Made by a program: the position numbers and the translations under genes. A DNA stretch of 17,125 nucleotides. It comes from Symbiodinium natans (Eukaryota; Sar; Dinophyceae; Suessiales; Symbiodiniaceae). This document shows positions 13,058 to 17,125 of the stretch, piece by piece. The notes beneath the pieces were generated by a model. It saw nothing but the letters and a program-made list of their open reading frames with translations, made no database searches and was not told the origin of the DNA. Every line of letters begins with the position of its first letter. Within the stretch, counting starts at the first letter, position 1. The stretch is taken from assembly GCA_905221605.1 (NCBI GenBank), contig CAJNDS010002612.1, positions 160,001 to 177,125 of the forward strand. Reading direction: 5' to 3'.

Positions 13058-13390
13058 GTGAACCCCCCTAAACCCCCTAAACCCCCTAAACTCCCTAAAC
13101 TCCCTAAACTCCCTAAACTCCTCAAACTCCCCATACTCCCCAAACCCCCTGAACTCCCTGAAATCCCTAAACTCCCTAAACCTGAACTCCCTGGGGTGCG
13201 GTGCAGGGGAGGGTTCAACTCTGGGCCGCCGGCCTGCGAAGTCAGGGGAGCCGCCAAGTACGCCGATCCTGCCTCGCTTTGGGAGTTTAGGGTGGAGAGA
13301 GGGTTTAAGGGTTGGGTTTTTTGGGGGTTTGGGGTTTGGGGTTTAGGGTTTAGGGTTTGGGGTTTGGGGTTTAGGGTTTTAGGGTTTTAG
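13058..13390 (+). CDS. Repeat-derived frame leading into an exon-like island
   Basis: The nonamer array translates to KPPKPPKLPKLPKL-type repeats and continues in frame into GFNSGPPACEVRGAAKYADP, then ASLWE (13209-13290), before Gly/Trp-rich residues from TTTGGGG repeats and a stop. There is no ATG (the frame begins at a GTG). The island part is the only protein-like section; a second + frame over it is also open. Proline-rich translation may be an accident of unit length. Confidence 0.2.
   Translation: MNPPKPPKPPKLPKLPKLPKLLKLPILPKPPELPEIPKLPKPELPGVRCRGGFNSGPPACEVRGAAKYADPASLWEFRVERGFKGWVFWGFGVWGLGFRVWGLGFRVLGF
13064..13180 (-). repeat. Nine-base telomere-derived array, 13 units
   Basis: Thirteen contiguous nonamers: CCCCCTAAA x3, CTCCCTAAA x3, then single-base variants. 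Because nine is a multiple of three, the array keeps frames open, giving (KPP/KLP)n on the + strand and Gly/Ser/Leu repeats on the minus strand. Confidence 0.92.
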
Positions 13391-13395
13391 GGGTT
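13285..13395 (+). repeat. TTTAGGG/TTTGGGG mixed array
   Basis: About 11 units in alternating pairs (two TTTGGGG, two TTTAGGG, two TTTGGGG, then TTTTAGGG), a weak higher-order pattern. Confidence 0.88.
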
Positions 13396-13790
13396 TCGGA
13401 TTTTGGGGTGCAGGATCTACGGCTTAGGGTTTAGGGTTGGGGTTGGTGGGCATCATGGCAATTAGGGTTTCGAGGGTATATGGGGTTTATCTGGGGTTTC
13501 TGGGGTCTAGCACATAGGACATGTCAGGTTTTACTGAGTTTCTTGAGTGTATCGGGCTCATGGGGTTTCGAGGTGTATGACGCTTATAGGGTCGATGAGG
13601 TATACGACAGGTTTTAGCTGTTGTAAGAGGCAACATAATCTGGAGTATTTGAGAGTAACCCGAAGTCCGAAACCCCAATGTGGAGTAGCTCAGGATGAAG
13701 GGGCTCTGATCAGAATCTCTTGCGGCATCTTCATTCAACATCGCCCGGGCACACAAAAAAGGGGAGGGCGGGTGTTCTAAAATTGCCTTT
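13396..13790. other. Unique block, 395 bp, coding status unclear
   Basis: A minus frame (13487-13756) and a plus frame (13547-13780) overlap. Neither has recognisable motifs. The left part repeats TGGGGTTTC/TGGGGTTTA at irregular spacing near 13470-13570. Confidence 0.35.
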
Positions 13791-13815
13791 TAGCCCTGAA
13801 CCCCAAGCCCTAAAC

Positions 13816-13829
13816 CCTTTCTAGAAAGG
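13816..13829. repeat. Perfect 14-bp palindrome CCTTTCTAGAAAGG
   Basis: Preceded by AAAC. Related short hairpins CCTTTGACAAAGG (about 14779) and CCTTTAAGAAAGG (about 14892) also follow AAAC or GAAC. Confidence 0.6.
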
Positions 13830-13865
13830 TACTTCTAAGGGTCCTTCGAACAACCCTGACGTTAC

Positions 13866-14045
13866 TTATAGGTTGAGATGCTCGAGGGTTTTGGGGTGTT
13901 TGTAAGGCTTGAGCCGATCCGCCATTGGACGAAAGGGTTGCAAATCTCCGGGGTTGAGGGTTGAGGGTCCTGACTGGCCCTTGTAGCTGTGTCCATCCAA
14001 ATGGGGCGCAATGTCAATGAGGTAGTCCTCAACTTCTGATCGTCT
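13866..14045 (-). CDS. Putative terminal exon, 59 codons
   Basis: The frame opens after a TGA at 14046-14048 and stops at TAA 13866-13868. It reads RRSEVEDYLIDIAPHLDGHS, then YKGQSGPSTLNPGDLQPFRP and MADRLKPYKHPKTLEHLNL. The acid/aromatic-rich start and mixed remainder look like globular protein, and ACGATCAG or GGTTCTGAAG upstream could be acceptors. The only methionine is internal. Another minus frame (13862-14137) overlaps with a lower-quality translation. Among all islands this reads most like real protein, but no family can be named. Confidence 0.38.
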   Translation of the reverse strand, partial: RRSEVEDYLIDIAPHLDGHSYKGQSGPSTLNPGDLQPFRPMADRLKPYKHPKTLEHLNL

Positions 14046-14112
14046 TCAGAACCCTGAACGCTAAACCCGAACGCCAGAGTCAGACGAACTCTGAAATCCG
14101 AAATGGGGTCGT

Positions 14113-14305
14113 TGAACCCTAAACCCTCAACCCTCAACCCTAAACCCTCAACCGTAAACCCTAAACCCTAAACCCTAAACCCTAAACCCTAAACCCTAGA
14201 CACTAGACCCTAAACCCTAAACCCTAACCCCTAAACCCTAAACCCTAAACCCTAAACCCTAAACCCTAAACCCTAAACCCTAAACCCTAAACCCTAAACC
14301 CTAAG
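14113..14305 (-). repeat. Long telomeric array, CCCTAAA on + strand
   Basis: About 27 units. The left part has CCCTCAA, CCGTAAA and CACTAGA variants; the right part includes about 11 perfect units. Confidence 0.96.
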
Positions 14306-14308
14306 CCC

Positions 14309-14485
14309 AAGTCGCTGGCTCATGCCTCAGGAGTTGGGCTTGGCCCCCCAAAAACCTCTGAAACCGATTCCAAAACACGATGCTCCCCCCCAAACAAAAA
14401 TCCCTATTTCAAGGGCCTGCGGCCTGAGGCCGGGGCTGAGGGTTGCGGGTTTTTTGGGTTTTGGGTTGAGGGTTTAGGGGTTTAG
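14309..14485 (+). CDS. Exon-like island, up to 58 codons
   Basis: The frame leaves the CCCTAAA array as AAGTCG and reads KSLAHASGVGLGPPKTSETD, then SKTRCSPPNKNPYFKGLRPE and AGAEGCGFF, ending in repeat-derived residues at TAG 14483. GGCTCATGCCTCAG (AG at 14329-14330) is a good acceptor. No ATG. The Ser/Thr/Lys/Pro content would suit a disordered region. Chance openness cannot be excluded. Confidence 0.28.
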   Translation, partial: KSLAHASGVGLGPPKTSETDSKTRCSPPNKNPYFKGLRPEAGAEGCGFFGFWVEGLGV

Positions 14486-14753
14486 GGCTTCGAGTTTAGG
14501 GTTCAGGGTTTAGGACTGAGGGTTGAGGGCTGGGGTTTTGGGTTTGGGGTTGCGGGTTTAGGGCTTAGGGCTCAGGGCCCAGGGCTTAGGGGGTTTTCGG
14601 AACTAGGATAGGTCTAGGGTTTGACTTGCAGACCGGTCGTCCGAGATGGAAAGCGGTGTGCGGCAGTCGTCCAAGTAGTTCGGAAGCCCGTCCTCTCAGG
14701 GTTTAGCGCTTAGGGTTTTTAGGGTTTAGGGTTTAGGGTTTAGGGTTTAGGGA
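14450..14753 (+). repeat. Decayed array, 100-bp island, then clean TTTAGGG array
   Basis: 14450-14600 is decayed (TTGAGGG, TTTTGGG, CTTAGGG). 14716-14751 has five clean units. The island 14605-14697 has a minus frame reading SELLGRLPHTAFHLGRPVCK, of uncertain meaning. Confidence 0.8.
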
Positions 14754-14770
14754 TGAGAGTCGAGCTTCCT

Positions 14771-15019
14771 TCAAAACCCTTTGACAAAGGAAAGGGGTGT
14801 CACATTAAGGGACCACGCAACTACCCTACAACACGTAATCCTATATGCCCCCTCATGTACCCTGTAAAACACAAGGGCCGAGGCTTCAGAACCCTTTAAG
14901 AAAGGCGTCGGGTGGACCATCTTCGGGTTGAGGGCCCCAGGATACTTTGGGAGGGCCACTGAAGCCTCCCCAAACCTCAAACCAGGTTCCGTTCGGGATG
15001 ATCCACGTCTAATAGCCAT
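14771..15019 (-). CDS. Hypothetical protein, 82 aa, ATG start
   Basis: ATG at 15019 opens MAIRRGSSRTEPGLRFGEAS, then VALPKYPGALNPKMVHPTPF, an aromatic SALVFYRVHEGAYRITCCRV stretch and VAWSLNVTPLSFVKGF. It lies entirely in unique sequence, unlike most frames here. Two stretches of its DNA are direct repeats of each other (AACCCTTTNANAAAGG, near 14776 and 14891). No signal peptide, membrane helix or known motif. It may be an exon, a small gene or chance. Confidence 0.3.
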   Translation of the reverse strand: MAIRRGSSRTEPGLRFGEASVALPKYPGALNPKMVHPTPFLKGSEASALVFYRVHEGAYRITCCRVVAWSLNVTPLSFVKGF

Positions 15020-15023
15020 CTAA

Positions 15024-15281
15024 GGAAAATGTGCACTACCCCCCGCCCCCCCCCCCCCCCCCCCCACCCCCCTCACCCCAACTTCTGTTTTCGTGAAACC
15101 CCAAACTCTGTCTGGATCTTCCGAAGAGGTCAAAGTTTCAGTTCTGCTGAAGTTCTCGGACTCGTGTTTGGTGACGGCGCTCTTTGCCGACCGACATGCT
15201 CACTTCCCTGGTGAAAACGCGCTTTTTGCCGACCTCTGCTTTGCGCATGACGAGAGCACTACTTTCTTACCGAAAAACTAG
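15024..15281 (+). CDS. Putative terminal exon with an internal ALFAD duplication
   Basis: The + frame after the poly-C tract reads VKPQTLSGSSEEVKVSVLLK, then FSDSCLVTALFADRHAHFPG and ENALFADLCFAHDE, ending TTFLPKN at TAG 15279. ALFADRHAHF and ALFADLCFAH look like two diverged copies of one short motif, which favours coding. The frame passes upstream through the 20-C run. An ATG at 15029 (MCTTPRP) lies in a different frame, and one base of change or error in the poly-C would join it. Family unknown. Confidence 0.38.
   Translation, partial: GKCALPPAPPPPPPTPLTPTSVFVKPQTLSGSSEEVKVSVLLKFSDSCLVTALFADRHAHFPGENALFADLCFAHDESTTFLPKN
15039..15065 (+). repeat. Poly-C tract, 20 uninterrupted C
   Basis: Six C, one G, then 20 C (15046-15065), followed by CACCCCCCTCACCCC. 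Length is likely to be unreliable in the assembly and variable in the population. Confidence 0.9.
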
Positions 15282-15351
15282 CGATTGTGCTGAGCAGCGA
15301 CTGAAATTCATGTTCTTTCCTAACTTTCTGTGTCCTCTGGGAGGTCAAGAT

Positions 15352-15383
15352 AAACCCTAAACCCTAAACCCTAAACCCCAAAC
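15352..15383 (-). repeat. Short telomeric array, CCCTAAA on + strand
   Basis: Four units, the last CCCCAAA. Confidence 0.9.
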
Positions 15384-15454
15384 AAAAGCCTTCAACTTCG
15401 CACCGAAACCCAAAAAGCCCCAAATTCTGAAGAATTTGGCCTCTACGTTCAGAG
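15381..15454 (+). CDS. Putative exon with consensus donor
   Basis: Directly after the CCCTAAA array, the frame reads NKSLQLRTETQKAPNSEEFG, then LYVQR, and stops at CAGAG/GTGAGT (GT at 15455-15456), a textbook donor. CAAATTCTGAAGAATTTG inside is a small hairpin. The 5' edge lacks a clear acceptor, and no ATG is present. Tandem CATGGTGCAAAC follows downstream (15469-15491). Confidence 0.33.
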
Positions 15455-15595
15455 GTGAGTCTACTTCCCATGGTGCAAACCATGGTGCAAACTTCAACAA
15501 CACCACCCCCACCCACGGGGTTTAGGTTTGGGGTTTCGGGTTAGGGTCTGCTACGGGGCCTAAACCATTAGAACAGGTGTTGGGGGGTTCTTCCA

Positions 15596-15609
15596 GTATA
15601 TTTATAAAG
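15596..15609 (+). promoter_or_regulatory. Possible TATA-like element
   Basis: GTATATTTATAAAGG is the most TATA-like stretch in this region. It lies about 70 bp upstream of an open + frame (15664-15756), but nothing else supports a promoter. Confidence 0.12.
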
Positions 15610-15663
15610 GAACCATAAGGGAATACTCTTGGTAATTATTCCGACCCCTATGTCAGGGTTTAG

Positions 15664-15756
15664 GATGTAGGGCTCCCATCTCAGTTCCGTGCCTCAAATG
15701 CCAGCGATCGCGAGCCGCAGAAGATGTGGCAGCGGGGTCGGAACGAGGCCGGATAA
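15664..15756 (+). CDS. Exon-like island
   Basis: GGGCTCCCATCTCAG (AG at 15683-15684) is acceptor-like. The frame then reads FRASNASDREPQKMWQRGRN, then EAG, and TAA at 15754-15756. Highly charged, no low complexity, no ATG near the start. Short. Confidence 0.22.
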   Translation, partial: DVGLPSQFRASNASDREPQKMWQRGRNEAG

Positions 15757-15782
15757 CGCTCCGGACCTGCATATGGAGGAAG

Positions 15783-15886
15783 TGGGTTTAGGGTTTAAGG
15801 TTTAAGGTTTAAGGTATAGGGTTTGGGGTTTAGGGTTTAGGGTTTAGGGTTTGGGGTTTGGGGTCTAGGGTTTAAGGTTTAGGGCC
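15783..15886 (+). repeat. Telomeric array with TTTAAGG block
   Basis: Three consecutive TTTAAGG units near the left end, then TTTGGGG and TTTAGGG units, ending TTTAAGG/TTTAGGG. Confidence 0.92.
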
Positions 15887-15896
15887 AGTACAGTTC

Positions 15897-16139
15897 ATGG
15901 CCATGATGGCATCCTCAAGCATGATCGTCACTAGTGGGCTCACAGAATGGCCCAACAACGACAGAGGCTCACAAAATGGCCCAAAATCGACAGAATCTTT
16001 CATGAATACCCCCCCCCCCAACCCCCACCAGAAAAAATGGGCTACCAAGGGATCCCTTGGGATTGACACTGAGCCGCCCTCACACATGAACACAAAGACA
16101 GACACACAAAGGCAGAGGTTTAAAGGGTGTAGGGTTTAG
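15897..16139 (+). CDS. Hypothetical protein, 80 aa, ATG start
   Basis: ATG at 15897 opens MAMMASSSMIVTSGLTEWPN, then a region encoded by a 29-bp tandem duplication (15937-15994), an 11-C run (16009-16019) giving PPPNP, and HQKKWATKGSLGIDTEPPSH. It stops in TTTAGGG sequence at 16139. The duplication is not a multiple of three, so its copies are read in different frames, which argues against long-term coding. A minus frame (15872-16105) is the alternative. Confidence 0.2.
   Translation: MAMMASSSMIVTSGLTEWPNNDRGSQNGPKSTESFMNTPPPNPHQKKWATKGSLGIDTEPPSHMNTKTDTQRQRFKGCRV
15937..15994 (+). repeat. 29-bp tandem duplication
   Basis: GGCTCACAGAATGGCCCAAC, continuing AACGACAGA, is followed by a second copy with three substitutions. 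Confidence 0.85.
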
Positions 16140-16345
16140 GGTTTCGGGTTTAGGGTTCAGGCCAACGCCCTTACGCAACAAAAAAAAGAAGTTGCGACCC
16201 TAAACCCTGAAGCCGGATGCAATGTGCCGCCTTTCCGGTCTCCAAAGTCGAAGAGCGTTGGGAAGGTCATAAACATGTTCCTTCAGGGTTTAGGGTTTAG
16301 GGTTTAGGGTTTGGGGTTTAGGGTTTAGGGCTTTAGGCTTTAGGG
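16125..16345 (+). repeat. Short TTTAGGG arrays around a 120-bp island
   Basis: 16125-16162 and 16285-16345 are TTTAGGG arrays with TTTCGGG, TTTGGGG and CTTTAGG variants. A two-unit CCCTAAA stub lies at 16198-16210. The island has no clear gene. Confidence 0.85.
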
Positions 16346-16496
16346 ACTTGACCGTCCCATCCGCAGGATTGAAGGCATAGGGTTTTGGGCTTTGGGCTTC
16401 GGGTCATCCGTGGTGCCGCAAACATCTACCGTATCTAGCATAGCGATTCTCAGGCGAATCTCTCCATAACAGAAGTGGTGATGCTGATGATGATGC

Positions 16497-16529
<33 letters not shown>

Positions 16530-16539
16530 GATGATGATG
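16340..16539 (-). CDS. Putative second exon: Ser/His run then globular-looking tail
   Basis: On the minus strand, the (CAT)n tract reads Ser then about ten His in this frame, followed by FCYGEIRLRIAMLDTVDVCG, then TTDDPKPKAQNPMPSILRMG and RSSP. The TAA stop (16340-16342) lies in the adjoining telomere-like sequence. If the AG at 16540-16541 is the acceptor, phase matches the upstream candidate exon (16604 edge, donor GTGAGT), giving a 64-bp intron and an uninterrupted protein. Homopolymeric His and Ser runs are common in eukaryotic regulatory proteins. The alternative is a non-coding trinucleotide repeat next to a chance frame. Confidence 0.33.
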
Positions 16540-16556
16540 CTGACGATGATGATGAT
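16484..16556 (+). repeat. GAT/ATG trinucleotide microsatellite
   Basis: About 22 triplets of GATGAT type with CTGATG and GACGAT variants and one frame-shifting GAG. Confidence 0.95.
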
Positions 16557-16603
16557 CCTTAGACTTTAAACCCCCAGACCCACTCCCAAAACAATGAACT
16601 CAC

Positions 16604-16709
16604 AATCCTGCCCTCTGCCCCAAAGCGTCCTTCCCTCGTCCGCGACCCACGTGCCGCAATGCGAGCACTGCACTTTGCTCGGCAGCAGCCTCTCCTTGTG
16701 CGAGTTCAG
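16604..16709 (-). CDS. Putative exon with CxxC motif and consensus donor
   Basis: Entering from the neighbouring telomeric array, the minus frame reads NSHKERLLPSKVQCSHCGTW, then VADEGRTLWGRGQD, and meets T/GTGAGTTC at 16603 (donor). CSHC is a CxxC pair like one half of a zinc ribbon or knuckle; no second CxxC is present in the candidate gene, so metal binding is only a possibility. Without splicing the frame continues to TAA at 16566. Its upstream flank is the C-rich strand of the array, which supplies CTAAC branch-point-like motifs. Best spliced-gene candidate in the window. Confidence 0.35.
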
Positions 16710-16869
16710 GGTTAGGGTTTCGGGTTTAGGGTTTAGGGTGTAGGGTTTAGGGTTTAGGGTTTAGGGTTTAGGGTTTAGGGTCTAGGGTTTTGGGTTTTGG
16801 GTTTTGGGTTTAGGGTTTAGGGTTTGCTTTGCGGCCTAAGGTTCAGGATTCGGGGTTTAGGGTTTAGGG
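16702..16869 (+). repeat. Telomeric array with TTTTGGG block
   Basis: Six or so perfect TTTAGGG units, three consecutive TTTTGGG units (about 16788-16808), decayed units, then canonical units abutting the inverted-repeat element. Confidence 0.95.
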
Positions 16870-16961
16870 TTGGGATGTTCCCCCTTATACGAACAGCTCC
16901 ATAATAGGGATTACAGCACCCCCTATTACAATCCCTGTTAGCATAAGTGGGAACATCCCAA
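16870..16961. mobile_element. Inverted-repeat element, copy 4 (most intact)
   Basis: 92 bp. The left end TTGGGATGTTCCCCCTTATA, continuing CGAACAG, pairs with the right end CTGTTAGCATAAGTGGGAAC, continuing ATCCCAA; 24 of 27 positions are complementary. GTTTAGGG lies immediately outside both ends. This could be an 8-bp target duplication or simply the telomeric target. Fifteen kilobases from its three relatives. Confidence 0.7.
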
Positions 16962-17016
16962 GTTTAGGGCTCAGCTTCGTGCCCTGTAGGAGGAGCCACT
17001 GGCTTTGTTGCCGATC

Positions 17017-17039
17017 AGAGAGAGAGAGAGAGAGAGAGA
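17017..17039 (+). repeat. AG dinucleotide microsatellite
   Basis: 23 bp of alternating A and G. The remaining 17040-17125 is unique, with no gene visible. Confidence 0.95.
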
Positions 17040-17125
17040 CCCTTGAAACAGGCGATCCGATGCAGCGCCTTTAAGTTTGTATGCACCGACCTGGGGAATT
17101 CTGGGTAGCTCGCCTCAGGCTCAGC

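Noticed and set aside
13042-13257. Minus Gly/Ser/Leu-rich frame opposite the nonamer array
   Set aside because: A by-product of the 9-bp unit; the protein-like part lies on the + strand.
15937-15994. CCATTTTG-containing sequence on the minus strand as a dinoflagellate spliced-leader relic
   Set aside because: Only about eight bases match the leader, and the rest diverges. The segment is better explained as a 29-bp tandem duplication.
1-17125. Chromosome end (true telomere) within the window
   Set aside because: Arrays face both ways throughout and none reaches the window edge as a terminal tract; both edges are unique sequence.
1-17125. CRISPR array
   Set aside because: The repeats are heptads in tandem with variable, non-uniform islands and alternating polarity. 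There is no cas-like gene, and the context is eukaryotic.

Overview
This window looks like nuclear DNA of a microbial or plant-type eukaryote. The dominant sequence is the plant/algal-type telomere repeat TTTAGGG (complement CCCTAAA), which occurs as more than 50 interstitial arrays from the first kilobase to the last. The spacers are roughly half G+C. Several carry GTGAGT-type donor and pyrimidine-AG acceptor signals, and no bacterial-style gene layout is present. Plants, green algae, dinoflagellates, chromerids and cryptophytes are all compatible with this repeat, and I cannot choose among them by eye. A run of exactly 100 N (6026-6125) marks a scaffold gap.

Layout. 1-1175 alternates arrays with islands of about 100 bp. 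1176-1555 is a unique block with an exon-like minus-strand frame. 1568-1880 holds three related copies of a short element with terminal inverted repeats, one interrupted inside its end by telomeric repeats; a fourth copy lies at 16870-16961. 2000-5500 is array-dominated, with a unique block at 3795-4260. 5545-5857 is a minisatellite, followed by an exon-like frame up to the gap. From 6157 to 10217, 17 successive arrays strictly alternate in polarity (treating 7153 and 7297 as one). 10321-11030 contains the longest arrays, including 31 uninterrupted units. 11276-13060 has larger spacers, including a second inverted-repeat element (12523-12655). 13064-13180 is a telomere-derived 9-bp array that leaves reading frames open. 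13400-15350 and 15380-16700 hold the most gene-like islands. The last is a possible two-exon minus-strand gene at 16340-16709 with a CxxC motif and Ser/His runs.

Genes. No complete gene, known protein family, tRNA or rRNA can be named. Telomeric arrays contain a stop in every frame every 21 bp, so open frames are confined to the islands. Many islands have a gene-like frame in at least one of six frames, often with a splice-like edge. However, stop-free frames of 30-70 codons are common by chance, so all coding calls have low confidence. The most defensible picture is a telomere-repeat mosaic (subtelomeric or internal) holding exon-sized fragments. A repeat-driven assembly chimera must be excluded first.
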